Of a stretch of DNA of 64,000 nucleotides, positions 13,591-26,439 are shown piece by piece (position 1 is the stretch's first letter; each line of letters starts with the position of its first letter). The DNA is taken from the NCBI RefSeq assembly GCF_019925205.1, contig NC_083561.1:20459217-20523216 (forward strand), given 5' to 3'. Made by a program: the position numbers and the translations under genes. The DNA is from Metopolophium dirhodum (lineage: Eukaryota; Arthropoda; Insecta; Hemiptera; Aphididae). Under the pieces are notes generated by a model. The model did no database searches and had not been told where the DNA came from. It saw only the letters and a list, made by a program, of their open reading frames with translations.

Positions 13591-13736
13591 TCCATTGTGA
13601 TAGACGATGAAGCTGTAAAACGAGGACCCATCATTCCTCTTTTAGATTATTATTATTTTATTTCTTTCGTATTATAAATTCAGTTCAATTCTACTATTAT
13701 TTTTTTTCATGTGTCATTTTTTTTTACTATGTCATT

Positions 13737-15122
13737 TTAGATTCTGAGGAGAGCGATGAATGTATTGATTTTACATTGATGTGGGTTTTTTTTTAAATTT
13801 TAAAATTTTAAAATTTTTGTGTCTGTCATCACCTTTTAGGACCGTAAAAATGCTTAGATTTTCTTTAACAGTATCTTTTCTGATAAGAAAGTGAATCTAG
13901 TTGGTACTTCGGGGGGTCAAAAGTAAAAATTTCCCAGAAGTTTTCAAACGCGACGTGAAAAACAAAAGAAAAATTAAGGAAAAACTGGAATTTTTACGCA
14001 AAATTTGTTTTCGAGAAAATCGAATTTTGGTTTTTGGTGCATCTCTAAAACAAATGACCGTAGGTACATGCAATTTTGACTGAATGTTTATATAAGCATT
14101 TTCTATATACCATAACATTTTCCAAATATTTTGACTTATTTTGAGCTGTTTACAGACATTGTCAATTTATATTTTTTTTAGTTTTTTTTCTATAAATATC
14201 AATAAAATTTTATCTGTTGAGTAAAAAAGCTTGAAAATGTAATAGAAGGCTCCTAGGTTATTGTTTCAAAGGTAGACGGAAAAAATTAAAAATCCTTAGT
14301 CACAGTTTTTATTTATAAGCATTTAAAGTTCAAATATTGACAAAATACATAAAAATGAAGACAATTTGCAAATTTTTTAGAGTTACAAATTCATGAAAAA
14401 TGTTCTTTTTAAATCTAAGATTTTAAAATGTAATACAAGATTCCTAATAAGTTTGTCTAACTTTATCAAAAAAAAATGTCTACAAGAAAGTCAAATTAAA
14501 TTTTTATGACCGTTTGAAATTCATATTTTTACAACATTTGATATTCGCTCGATTTCTCATGTAACGATTTTCTTATTTTGTTGTAATTAAAAAACGAACG
14601 ACTGTAGATACTTGAAAATTTCACTGAATGTTTATATTAGAATTTTCTATACACGATTATTGTCAGTTTTTAATTTTTTAGTTTTTTTTTCTATAAATAT
14701 CAATAAAATTGTATTTGTTGGGTGAAAAAGCGTGAAAATTTAATATAAGGCTCTTGATGTATCGTTCTAATAGCAGTTGAAAAATATTAAAAATACATAG
14801 GCACAATTTTTTTTTATAAGCATTTAAAGTTCAAATTTTGACAACATTTATCAAATTTATAATTTATTAATTATTTTGTAGTTAAAAATGTATAAAATGT
14901 TCAACTTTTATAGATAAGGATTGAAAATTTAAAACAAGGTTCCACGTAAATAGGTTATATATAAATTACTTTATTCACAATAATATCATCAAATATACTT
15001 GGTAATATCATAGGCTGACTGACTGTTTTCGCTCAGAATCGTTTTTTTTATACAATGATATTATATCATTGAATTCAAATTTAACACCATCCATTACAGT
15101 GACCCACTAACCCACCTTTTTT
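13737..15122 (+). repeat. GATTCTGAG-family repeat, near full-length copy
   Basis: The copy begins TTTAGATTCTGAGGAG, runs through GTGTCTGTCATCACC and at least two diverged copies of the TATAAATATCAATAAAATT / TAAGCATTTAAAGTTCAAA module, and ends after the inverted GCTCAGAATCG (15028-15045) and CCATCCATTACAGTGACCC at the CCCACCTTTTTTACA tract. It has the same order and orientation as 3655-4757. Frames inside (13897-14118, 13901-14083) are translation shadows of the repeat. Confidence 0.8.
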
Positions 15123-15189
15123 ACATTCTATTTTAATTTTTTGAATTGTTCGATTGTCTGATTTAGTGTTTTTATAAAGGTTTGTACCT

Positions 15190-16165
15190 TGACAATGTTT
15201 AAACTAAGCTCAGAAACTCTTGTCCCTCCGTTGATTATTTGCAAATATAGGCTGATATAAATTTATTCCCATATTACAAAAATGTTTGAATCTTTTGTCT
15301 CGAAAGCTATTCAACCAGCTACTGGTTATCATATAATCAACAGAATAGCTTTCATCCTAATCACGCAACTTCCAATGTAATCATTTATTCAGTAATTACA
15401 TCTTTGAGTTATTTTGGTGTCGTTCTCAGGTCGACGTAATTTACTCTGATTTCTATAAAGCATTTCATTCGATGAATCATAAAGCACTTGCCGATGGTTT
15501 CAAGGAATCTGAATTTGGGGGACCACAACTGCCGTGGTTTAATTGTAATGTATATACAAACACAAGTTTTTAAATTTAACAGAATTCAAATTCCGCTGGG
15601 TTTTTCGTACACCTTAAGTGCATTCAATTTTCTGCGTGTAATTTATTGTATTTTAGATCTTAATTTTAACTTCATCTCCAACCTTGAGACTAAGTTACAC
15701 ATTGCATATATATGCTACTAGGCGTTTAAATTGTTAGGTTTTATTATAAGGTTTGCTAATGAGCTAAATCTCAGTGTGTCTATTAAATGAATGTATTTTG
15801 ACTTCATCCTTCCCATTCTCTTCATACTTCTGGTGACTTAAGGCAAGTTGAATGAGTCCACAATAAGTTTTACGTATTACTAAAGTAAAGTAAGTTTCCT
15901 TAAGTACCTCGTAATTACTTACCAGTATCAAATATACTTAACCATTCCTCGTTGGATCAGCAAAGACGAACTGCTGGTGTTAGATTTATTTAAAGACTGT
16001 TAAGAGGCAAAGTTGAATCCACTGATATTGTTTCGCTAATATGGTTTAAGGTAGCCTATAACTACCGATCATTTTTATGTTCCCCACAAACTATTTAACT
16101 CACGAACCACTAATAAGGTTGATGTCGAACGCCAATTTGGTCCCTCATTTTTGGTTTAAAAGCTT
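15190..16165 (+). pseudogene. Decayed non-LTR reverse transcriptase
   Basis: The reverse transcriptase can be followed in pieces across frames. A segment FESFVSKAIQP is near 15280. Motif A follows near 15425-15480 as QVDVIYSDFYKAFHSMNHK, matching the LINE consensus D-F-x-KAFD-x-VNH with the second Asp changed to His. GGPQLPWF lies further down, and a C-terminal RRLLRGKVEST..IVS stretch appears at about 15990-16050. Many stops and frameshifts interrupt it, and the catalytic YADD box is not recoverable. It looks like a CR1/Jockey-group element. With the ORF1-like fragment at 13310 it forms one old insertion split by the nested repeat. Confidence 0.6.
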
Positions 16166-16199
16166 TTTCATCTATTTAGTTCTTGAATAATATATTTAA

Positions 16200-17430
16200 T
16201 TATCCATGCACTCAATTACTTTTATAATTTTCTACCAATACAAAATATGTATTGTGAGAAAAGCCCCCCCCCCCCCCCCGTTAAATTATAAAAAAAAAAT
16301 ATCATAATAATAATAATAATTGTAAGTACCTATAGCTAGTAAGTAGAAATTTGAAGACCATCGTCATTACAAGAGTTGTGATACATAAATCACATAAATT
16401 GAATAACAAAATGAAGAAAAAAATAATAATAATGTAATATGCACATACCTCTTAACTCTAGAAATAAAATAATAAACATACTATTTAATAAATTCAAATG
16501 TATATTGATTGGTTACAAGAAAAATAAACTATTATTATCAAACTATTAAGCAATATTATACTTTATGATTCACAATCTTAGAAGTATAGGGGTGAGTTAA
16601 TTATTGTTCTTCTAAAAAATATATCATTACCAAGTATTTCACAATGATTTATTAATAAGAGTCAAGCGTTTACAAGAATTTATGCATTGATATAATTGTC
16701 TTATAATTTAAGTTACTTCAGCAATTAAAAAAAAATAGAACATCCATAGTTATTAATATTATACAGTATTTCCACAGTTAATTATAATCAATTAGATAAA
16801 CAATGATGACTATTATAACTTATAAGCAGTCTTCTAAAGTACTAGAAGAATAATCGATGGTGGTGTCTCCGAAGTAATACGCAAGAAGTCCAGGCAACGT
16901 TAACGATATCACAAGGAAAAAAAGGTACTAAACTACGTAGGTATTTCAATTAATACTTTTGAAAAAAGTACTTTGCCAAAATATTTTAAATGCTTAGTCA
17001 AAGTGTGTGTATTTAAAATCAAATACTTATTATTTTTAGTTTATATCCTAAATATTTTCTAATTTAATTTTAATTACGTAAAATAAAAATAAAAATGTAT
17101 AATTTATAATAATACATTTTGAATTATTCTCAACCTGAAATTTAAATACTTCAACAAAAAAAAACAAATTTTGGATTGAATAGCCCCAAAAACCATTAAG
17201 AATGGATATTATGTTTATGAATCATTATTATCATAGTATAGAAAAATGGGAGAGTCTTATTGTTTAGTTCAATATAAATAAGTGAGGAATAGTATGGCAT
17301 TTTCTGTGATATGAATTATGACTTTAGATGTAATTAATCGTGGCCAGGATATTTATGCTTCTGAGATTTATTAATTAAGTATGCCACTTCATGAAGATAT
17401 ATATGTTTGGGTGGCATTTTCATGGGTATA
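16200..17430. other. Intergenic DNA, includes a poly-C tract
   Basis: There is no gene-like sequence. The stretch holds a 16-base C run (16264-16279), short AAT/TAA microsatellites and A/T-rich filler. Confidence 0.45.
16264..16279. repeat. Poly-C homopolymer, 16 bases
   Basis: An uninterrupted run of C between AAAAG and GTTAAATT. It is exceptional in such AT-rich DNA. Homopolymer length is error-prone in sequencing. Confidence 0.9.
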
Positions 17431-17545
17431 GAAGAGTCTAGTGACATATGGATGGTGCAGCCTTTGTAGTTGGCAGAATGTTTTCCATTACATAAGGTAC
17501 ATTTGGCAGGAGTAGGTGGTAACTTATTTTATTTTGAGGTGTGTT
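17430..17545 (-). pseudogene. Jockey-type LINE ORF1 zinc-knuckle fragment
   Basis: On the minus strand a short frame reads PPTPAKCTLCNGKHSANYKG followed by CTIH. The C-x2-C-x4-H-x(4-5)-GC pattern with H-x-ANY-x-GC is characteristic of the gag-like ORF1 of Jockey-clade non-LTR retrotransposons, where it binds nucleic acid. Only one knuckle and some flanking residues survive. It abuts a gypsy-type pol remnant on the same strand, a different element class, so the junction near 17.56 kb is where two old insertions meet. Confidence 0.6.
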
Positions 17546-17589
17546 GGTCTTCGCTGAATAAGGAGCTGATGAAGTGCTGAATATAGGCT

Positions 17590-18672
17590 TCGATAGTAAT
17601 TGTTGCTTCAATGTATCAAACGCAACTAGTTGTGCTTATTCCCACCAGGAGTTTTTATTATTTTTAGTTAGTTCTGTTATTGGGCTGATGATTGCGGCGA
17701 AGTTTGGAATGAAATTGCTGAAGAACCTTAATAACCCAATAAATCGACGACATTCATGAGTGCTTGACGCTTGTGGGTGCTGGATAGTTCTGTACAGCGA
17801 TCATTTTCGGCGTTTCTGGTTCAAGTTTATCCACCGATAGCTCATAACCCAAAAATTCTACTGTAGGTGCCGAAAAATACATTTTCTTGGTTTCAGTGTT
17901 AATCCGGCTTTGAGCGCGTTTGACCGTTCCTTTATCTATTGCCAGTCTGTGACTGGAATAAAATAAATGTTTAAATAATGTATCACTACTTTATTATTCC
18001 ATTTTACTCATTATGCGGTCCATAATCCTTGAAAACTCAAAAGGAGCATTAGCAAGTCCAATTCGGGTGAATTGACTGGTAATAAAAGCTGTGTAGCGTT
18101 TCGCTCATTCAGTGATAGGAACTTTTGGCTGGTATCCATGCGGTAAATCTAGCACCGTAAATAGGTTAAATAATTCTAATTTACCCTGATATTTGACGAA
18201 AATGACATGAGGCGATTCACAAAAGGGTCTTCTAACGATGAAGTCAATTGGGTGACTTGTGTTCGGTAAAATATAGACGGGTACTCTTTCTAGCATGAAA
18301 TTTTCAACATTCAATTTAACGTCTGTCTTACCCAAAATATTTGTTCTGGCTTCCGCACTGAATCCTTGTATAATAGAGGTATCTTCTAACCATTGTATAA
18401 TTGCCTTTCCATGGTTACCCTCATCAAACATAATGACGACGCAGAATCTATTTAGCAATTTATAGCTGGCATATCATTCAATGTATCGTTTTTAATGTAA
18501 TGTTGTGGATAGAATTGTGTGACTATCAACTAGCATACTATCATAAGAGTGATGACTTGGCACAGTCGAATTTTTTTCAATCAGTGAAACCTTTAGTTGT
18601 TTGACTTAAAAATATTTAGCAGTATGCCCTTCCTTACTGCACTTGGAACAATGAAACGGTCTCTTCGGTATG
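17590..18672 (-). pseudogene. Gypsy-type LTR retrotransposon gag-pol remnant
   Basis: Reading from high to low coordinate: a gag zinc knuckle (HCSKCSKEGH at 18620-18660, with the last Cys replaced by Phe); a retropepsin-like region with an IDSASSLC active-site segment, then in another frame a protease C-terminal half (GFSAEAR..FIV.RPF); then directly reverse-transcriptase motif A (FTVLDLPHGY), motif B region (GLANAPFEFSRIMD) and FLGYELS with the downstream linker. The N-terminal third of the reverse transcriptase is missing between protease and motif A, and the YxDD segment is also absent. There are several stops and frameshifts. No LTRs were found. It is a dead, internally deleted copy. Confidence 0.75.
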
Positions 18673-18679
18673 CATTTTA

Positions 18680-19690
18680 CACTTTATTTAAATAGAATAA
18701 AAAAATGTACGTCATTTTATGTATTTTTTTTTGATATTTAGGTCAACAAGTTCTGGGCCCTTATTATAACAGTGTTGTCATTATCGAACACGTAAGTACA
18801 GCATTCGACACGCATTCACAGCCTATATGTAGTGTGCAATAAGTTAATGTGTAAACACCTGTTATTAGTTTTGTTCAAACACGATGCGCAATCAGCCAAA
18901 CAAAATTAACGGCTTTTATTATAAACGCGCAATGATAAATGACCTCAACACGCATTACGTGGGTTACTAACAACGCACAAACGTTAAACTCCACTACCAA
19001 TATATTTAATATGGAATAATTTATAACTGCAAACATAATATTAATTATGTCTTATGCAACGTGGTAAACCCATGAGTTTAGTAGATAAATGATTTATAGA
19101 GATATTCAAGTATCATATTATAATTATGTGTGCAATAGACTGGAAAGTTAAAGTTTAGTTTACAGTTCATAAATAGAAAGAATATCATTAAAACATCCAT
19201 ACATTCCTTAATCGAGAACTCAATAAGATCAAAGATCTTAAGAAAATCATATCTTACAAATTAAAAGTGATTACGTACCTTTTGTAGCTGGAATAAAATA
19301 AAATTTTACTTATTAATTATAAAATATTCATAATATTGTAATGCTATAAGGTTATGGATTCAACTAATAATTACAAACAACATTTTGAAATTGTATAATT
19401 AATGGCTATCAGTTTTTTTTTAAAAATCCTGAGAATTGAATGTAGGATCTTAAAAAAACATGCACATTAACCACATCAATTATATAATAGGATTTAAAGC
19501 AATTATAAATGAACATTGTAGTCCTAAGCTATATACATATAAGATTTATCTAATACATATAGTATATTATGAAATAATATTAAAACAACTTACTAACGTC
19601 AGCTTGAAATAAAATACCCGGTAGTAATTCATAAGTATAATTATTAAGTATTTACAATAATATGTTATGATTAAAGTGCATAATTATCTC
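18680..19690. other. Intergenic DNA, no gene seen
   Basis: A segment starting GGGCCCTTATTATAACAGTG near 18756 resembles the end of an inverted-repeat element, but I found no partner end. The rest is AT-rich without features. Confidence 0.35.
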
Positions 19691-19694
19691 TATA

Positions 19695-19825
19695 CTCTGT
19701 TTAGCAAGAGATACCTCCGGTTCTGCTTATCCCCCGCGTCACCTTGCTGTCGAAACCGGTACCCCTATGGCAGGTTGTGTAAACAGTTTTGGTTGGTGCG
19801 CGGTGCATCCTCTCGCTGAACAGAG
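19695..19825. mobile_element. TA-flanked MITE, 131 bp
   Basis: Inverted ends CTCTGTTTAGCAAGAG and (right, complemented) CTCTGTTCAGCGAGAG, two mismatches in 16, are flanked by TA on each side (19693-19694 and 19826-19827), as in Tc1/mariner insertions. The interior is GC-richer than its surroundings. The 81-codon minus frame across it is not a gene. Confidence 0.65.
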
Positions 19826-19829
19826 TATT

Positions 19830-20742
19830 ACCTATTATTATTTGTATGAAAAGTTCTCGGTAAATTACATCATTAACTGTAGGGACCAATTTTGAAATTG
19901 AATAGTTTTTGGAAGACATAAAAATCAAATTTAAATTCAATCTCAATTGTTATTTTAATATCATAGTTTATTAATAAATTATTTATTTATTATTTATAAT
20001 ATTATATTCTTTACTACTTTTTATTATACGACTATCATAATAACTAAACAACTACTAAAAATAAAAGGTTATAATATTTTTAAGCCCCGTATACACTATG
20101 CTCAAATGTGTTCCAAAAATTACGAAGATTTAAAACATTTTTCGGGAACATATAGAATTAAAAAAAAAAGGTATTTTAAAGAGGTCAAGTAAGCCGGTTT
20201 AATTAGGACAATTGTTTGCACTTATCAAACCACCCTGAAAATATTATAAAAGGTCAGTTATGCCTAATTACTTAACATTCGGAAAAAGTCAAACTCGGCC
20301 AGAATGTATAGGTTTTATAACGTATAAAATCTAAAGAGTGCCGTAGATTAGAAAATTGCATTTTCTATGATTTCTAATAATTAGAATTATTGATAAAAAA
20401 ATAATTATGTAAAATAAATATATTGTTTGTGAAATTTACCAAGAAACTATCGAACAAAAATAAATTATAAAGATCAATTATGAAATAAAGGAATTTTTCA
20501 TACCATCTCCTGGAAAATAAAATGTTGAATATTAATTAATAACCCTATTGTTTAAGTATCTAAATATTAAATCGAATGTCTAGAAAGAAACAAGTACTGT
20601 CAAATATTAACATAATTGTTACAATCGACTCATTTTAAATTTAACTATCAATAATCAATCATCATCATAGCATGATAATGAACTGATTAAATAATAATAT
20701 AATATCTACTTACATGCTTAAATATATAAAATTTCTAGTATA
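19830..20742. other. Intergenic AT-rich DNA, no gene seen
   Basis: No protein-like frame and no repeat ends recognised. Confidence 0.4.
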
Positions 20743-20750
20743 GTAATATG

Positions 20751-21447
20751 TAGGGTTCTGAATTTGAAATATTTCACTTGAAATTTTCCAATTAAAAATT
20801 TCACTGTTCTTGAAATATTTCAATGAAATTATGAAAAATATTTTTTCTTCTTTTAAACGTGTTCGGTTATAGATAATTAGAAACAATAAATTGATTACAC
20901 GCTTAAAATTTAAAAAAAACATATTATTTTTGTTGATTTATTATTTCATATTTGTATATTTTATATTTTATAGTGCTGAAAAAATATTCCTGTCATTATT
21001 TTGAGAATAAATACATTTTTTTACATGAGTTTTAAAATATTGTTGTATATCAGAAAAGATAATGGTTTGAAATAAAGTTGAAGTCAATTCAACAATGAAT
21101 GAAATAATAGTGTATTTTCAGTAATTATAAAGTGTACAAAAGTCGTATAATATGTGTTTATATGTGGCTGAGTAATGTGAAGCTCTGGGCTCATTATTTA
21201 ATACTTAGATCATATTATAGTTTGTTATAACTATTATTGATTTGTTAAACAACTTATAAATATGTTACATATTTTCTTTGTTTCATACAATAAACCAACT
21301 TTTAAAAATATTCACTTAGAAGTTGACGACTATAAAATTTTAGGTATAATAAACATTTTATTTTTATTTTTCATTAAAATGAAATATTTCTTGAAAAATT
21401 CATGAAATATTTTAAGAAAATAAAAGTCATGAAATTTTAAAACCCTA
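20751..21447. mobile_element. hAT-like non-autonomous element, 697 bp
   Basis: Termini TAGGGTTCTGAATTT and (right, complemented) TAGGGTTTTAAAATTT are flanked by GTAATATG (20743-20750) and GTAATATA (21448-21455), an 8-bp duplication with one mismatch. The subterminal regions are packed with GAAATATTTC/ATGAAATATTTT motifs, consistent with transposase-binding subterminal repeats. No coding sequence remains. Confidence 0.7.
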
Positions 21448-21455
21448 GTAATATA

Positions 21456-24255
21456 CATATGGACATTTAATTCATCCGAGTATAAATCATTTCATAAGCT
21501 AGGAACCAAAATAAGCTTTTTAAAAGTATTAAATTCTTCAGGAGATCAATTTAAAACTTTTAACTATATTAAATTCTTTTATAAACTATCACTATTAAAT
21601 AACAAACTATTCATTAAACACTATTTGGTAATTAATAAAAGATTAATTTAAGAAGTAAAAAGCATTTTAGTTCTTTAAATAATCGTACTATATGAAAGAG
21701 TAGTTTATTAACTCATTTTAAAATAATAATACTCTGTTAACAATATCACGTAAAGATACTGTTAACTATTAACAACTTATACAATAACAATGTACCTAAT
21801 GACATAAATAAAATATTATTATAGCACTATAATTTATTTAAGTCATACAAAAGTTAAAACATAAAAATAAAAAATTTCCACAGAAAATGAATGGAATAAA
21901 CAAGGAATAGATTTAAAGTGTGTGTGCAATTAATTTTTTGCCCGGTATCTGAGTTTTATACCAATACTTTTACTTGATATTTTATGAATAATTCAGTCTA
22001 CTAATTATGTAACCTCTAGATAGTGATGTTTCAGATGAATTGGTGTGGGGTTAGGTGCTACCTGTATGGTGCGTACCTAGGACCTAGAGATATATTTAGT
22101 CTCGATTTTCCTCCAATTTCTTAGGCGGTGATTCGGCTAGGTTAGAAAATTAGGTTAGAGAATTGGTTGTATGTATATTTTAAATATTTAAATCTTAACG
22201 GATAATGTAATTGGATTTTTGTAGAGTATCACTGTGTACAAGGAGGCCCAGGCTATTTTAGCTCTGGTTAATATTGAAATAATAATATGTTAAATAATAA
22301 TAATAATAATAAATAAATGTTAAATATTAATATGCCCATGTTGAGTAATTAGATGTTTAGGGTTTGGTTGGTTTCTTGGTAGCCTTGAGAAGGCCCACTT
22401 TAATATCTATTCGTATAAACCGTTACAATATACAAACAAAAAGAGAATTAAAAAAAGGACTAATTAGCACCTATTAGTTCCAAGCACATTAATTTTGTTA
22501 ATATAATTGTAAAATTCAACAACAAAAACAAAAATAACAAACTACTAATACAGTCAATAACATAATATTTACGTACTTATTTTCACTAGAAAAATAAATT
22601 ATTATAATTTTATTGTTACTACCTAATATAAGTTATAAAAAATAATTATTCATGGTTCATTATGAATATTTATGATTTAAAAAAGCAATTCTGCGCAGGC
22701 ATGACCCATAGAAGTGAAACTCCCACTTTGTCATTCATTACAATAATATAAATATTATAAAATTATATTTACAAATATTTACATTAGTAACGTCAAGTCA
22801 GGTTTAAATTTTAGATAAAATAAAAAATAATAATACAAAATGATAAATCAATTTTTTTAAATTGACATTTAATACAATAATATAACTATTATAAAATTAT
22901 ATTTATTGTTTGCCGGGCAACAAAGTACACTGGATCATTTGGTTCAGAGATAGGTTAGATCTCATCTTTATATTTATCATATTTCTTTATCTTATCTTAT
23001 CTATCTTTCCGTGGGTTTCAAAGTTATTGTAATAATACTTATTAGTTGCCATTGTTTTAAAATTGTTGTTATGGTAACCGTTATAAATCATGACGGATTT
23101 TCATTTAATGGCTCGTGTGTCTCTGCCTTGAAAATTTACTCCCATCGAGCGTATAGAAGTTTCACTTCAAAAATATTCAGTAGGAAACTATTTTTATAAT
23201 TTGGCAATTTACTGTTTTTTTACAAGATTTATAAGATTTAACTCCCAAATAATGTATACATTTAGTGTCATTTATAGTTAATGGGATCAAACAAACAAAT
23301 TAATATTGTTAGGGCATTAAATTTGAATATAGTAGGTAACATATTATATTGTTTTGTAATAATTTATATTATTATTAACCATGGTCGTTGCAACCTTTAA
23401 ATAGAAAGTTTTACGAAAAGCAGTCTACATGATATTAATGTTATTCGTCGCTCGAACACAGCACCTACTACTGCCAAACTTATCATTACTTTGTTTATTG
23501 AAATACAAAAAACGTTTTAAGTTTATTACAGTCCATTAAATTATCGAACAATTAGTATATGTCTTTGGCTTTGCAAATTACAAGAACTACATTTTTCAGT
23601 TGTAAGCAATGCCACTTTGCTAGGTAGTAGACTTCGAGTGTAATATTCATCATTGACCTAAGGCAAGTATGTGTACAATTTGAATTAAATGATCATTCAT
23701 ATTTTAAACACTAAATTGATTTTGGACGGAAACTGTATATATATATTGTCCTTTATAGTATCTTCAAAAACTGTTATTTGGTAATTTTTTTTTCTACTAG
23801 TTTTCCTATAATTTCTTAGTAATGTTTTTCAATTTCAAGTGAAGCGATGATTGTCTATAGATTTAAAATGATTGTGAGTGTGTCTTTTTGTCTATATTGC
23901 ACGCGTTTTATAGCAGAAAAAAGCTTCGATCTTCAACTTAAACTTACAATTAACTTAACCTACAGTCTTACTAATAATAAATTAGACATTTAAGACAATG
24001 ATTTTCTGAATCAGAATATTAAATTATAAAAATATGATGCACCTCAAAATTCAAAATTTGAAATTCAAAATAACTAAATATACCTCAAAAATATATAAAA
24101 TTAATATTTATAAAATTGATTTTTTCTATGTTTTTTAGATAATTCTTCAAGGGTATTTTGAATAATTGTTATAGTTATTTTTAATCTTAACCAAATTGTA
24201 TAATAATTATTCCATGCAAAATAACATTATTATGTACCTATTATAATATACAAAA
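21456..24255. other. Intergenic DNA with a small direct duplication
   Basis: A segment ACAATAATATAAATATTATAAAATTATATTT-like occurs twice (about 22740-22772 and 22873-22906). No gene was recognised; the 62-codon frame at 23011-23199 lacks any known motif. Confidence 0.35.
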
Positions 24256-24261
24256 AAAAGG

Positions 24262-25682
24262 GGGTAAGTGGATGTCGCTCTGCTGTTCAGTAGGTTACAA
24301 GCGGGTCACTGTAATGGATGATGTTAAATTTAAATCCAATGATATAATATCATTATACAATTCTGAGCGAAAGCGATCAGTCAGCCTATGATATTACTAA
24401 GTATATTTGATGATATAATTGTGAATAAAGTAATTTATATATTAACCTATTTACGTGGAACCTTGTTTTAAATTTTAAATCCCTAACTTTAAAAGTTGAA
24501 CATTTTATACATTTTTAACTACAAAATAATTATTAAATTTTAAATTTGATACATTTTGTCAAAATTCGAACTTTAAGTGCTTATAAAAAAATTGTGACTA
24601 TGTATTTTTAATATTTTTCAACTGCTATTGTAACAATATATTAGGAGCCTTGCATTAAATTTTCACGCTTTTTTACCCAACAAATAAAATTTTATTGATA
24701 TTTATGGAAAAAAAAATAAAAAAATTTAAAACTGACAATGTCCATAATCAGCCCAGATCAAGTCAAAATATTTTCAAAATTGTATGGTGTATAAAAAATT
24801 GCAAATATAAACATTTAATAAAATATTCATGTATCTACAGTTATTCGTTTTTGAATAACAATAAAATATCAAAACCACTAAATGAGAAATCGAGTGAATA
24901 TCCAATATTGTAAAAAAAATGAATTTCAAACGCTCATAAAAGTTTAAATTGATTTGCTTGTAAAATTTTTTTTTTTTTGATAAAGGTAGAAAAGCTTATG
25001 AGAAATCTTGTATTATATTTTCAAATCTTAAATTTAAAAAGAAATATTTTTACGAATTCTCAACTCAAAATAATTTTCTAATTTTCATGATTTTTCAGTA
25101 TGTTGTCAAGATTTGAACTTTAAATTCATATAAATAAAAACTGGGACTAAGAATTTTTAATATTTTTCAAATGTCCTTGTAACAATATAGTAGAAGCCTT
25201 ATATTAAATTGTCAAACTTTCTAACCCAACAATTAAGTTTTATTGACATTCATAGAAAAAAAAGACTAATAAAATTGGAAACAGAAAATGTTCCCAAACA
25301 GTTCAAAATATTTTGAAAATTTTATCATGTATAGAAAATGCGAATATAAACGACCCGTAAAATTTCATATATATACGTATATACGTTCATTTGTTTTAGA
25401 GTTACACCAAAATCGATTTTGTAGAAAACCTATTTTGCGTTAAAATTCCCGTTTTTCCTTAATTTTTATGTTGTTTTTCTTTGCGCTTTTGAAAACTATT
25501 AGGAATTTTAAATTTTGACCTCCTCAATGCACTAACAATATTCACTTTCCCATCAAACAAGATACTGAAGTTGAAAATCGAAGCATTATTTAGACTACTT
25601 ATTGTGTACACAAACACAAAAAATATAAATAAAAAAAACACACATCATTGTAAAATCATACACTCATCGTTTCACTCAGAAT
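24262..25682 (-). repeat. GATTCTGAG-family repeat, near full-length, minus orientation
   Basis: In the reverse orientation to the 13.7-kb copy, it starts GGGGGTAAGTGGATGTCGCT with CTGTTCAGTAGGTTACAAG and CACTGTAATGGATG, and it ends at CATCGTTTCACTCAGAATC. It contains the same repeated internal modules. It is the best-preserved minus-strand copy in the window. The 72-codon frame at 24695-24913 lies in it and is not a gene. Confidence 0.8.
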
Positions 25683-25930
25683 CAAAAATAAATAAATAAT
25701 ACGTACATGTAAATACTGTAAATGATAAAGCTTAATTAATTTATAACTATGGACTATTCCCATATTGGTATGTCATGATCAGTAAGAAATTAATCATAAT
25801 AAATATGGTACAGTAAATAAAATAAAATAAACAACAACCACCCTTCTGAAAAATTTGAAACGAAATGTGGACACATTCAACAGTAGGTAACTAATTATTT
25901 AGGACAAGAACAAATAGTATTAACACCTGA

Positions 25931-26394
25931 TGTTTCCACGAATATATATATATATCACTTAAATTATTTTTATCTATATTTTAATTATCATTATCTGTAC
26001 AACCCAAATATTTATCAACCTCATTAAAATTGTTATTAATTGTCCCTCTTATTTTCTGTCTCCCTCCCGGACTCAACGTGCGGTATATATCCAATCCATG
26101 GTGCAATAGTCAGAGTTATTCCGGCATTGTACCCGATTGATATGTAAAAGACCTCCATAGTACAATAGTCGGAGTAATTCTGGCATTGTATTGTCTTATA
26201 CCACACGTTCGAGTCCCGTTAGTTACTAGTACTTTCCTATCGTGTTATATATATGCTAGTATGTCAATTTTCCAAAATAATTCTTTTCAAACAATAAATA
26301 AAAATAATATACTTTTTTTCGATTTCAACCGCGTTTTTTAGTTATTTCACACCCAAACCATCGAAACCAATCGTTCTACGAACCCCAGGTGTCA
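25931..26394. repeat. Possible solo LTR, 464 bp
   Basis: The segment begins TGTTTCCACG and ends AGGTGTCA (TG..CA termini as in LTRs) and is flanked by ACACCTGA on both sides (25923-25930 and 26395-26402). Read on the minus strand it starts TGACACCTGGGGTTCG. An 8-bp duplication is longer than the 4-6 bp usual for LTR insertion, so another element type is possible. It encloses the hairpin/duplication at 26069-26214. Confidence 0.4.
26069..26214. repeat. Hairpin arms enclosing a 37-bp direct duplication
   Basis: Arms ACTCAACGTGCGGTATA (from 26071) and TATACCACACGTTCGAGT (to 26213) are inverted. Between them a 37-bp unit with CAATAGTC(A/G)GAGT and CGGCATTGTA motifs occurs at 26096-26132 and 26155-26190 (59-bp period). 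GTTCGAGTCCC in the right arm matches a pol III box B. Confidence 0.6.
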
Positions 26395-26439
26395 ACACCT
26401 GATACAATGATAATATTGTTCTGAAGTGATTTAAATTCC

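Noticed and set aside
26155..26216. Degenerate tRNA in the LTR-like segment
   Set aside because: A box-B-like GTTCGAGTCCC is present but no convincing box A or stem pairing; better explained by the inverted arms.
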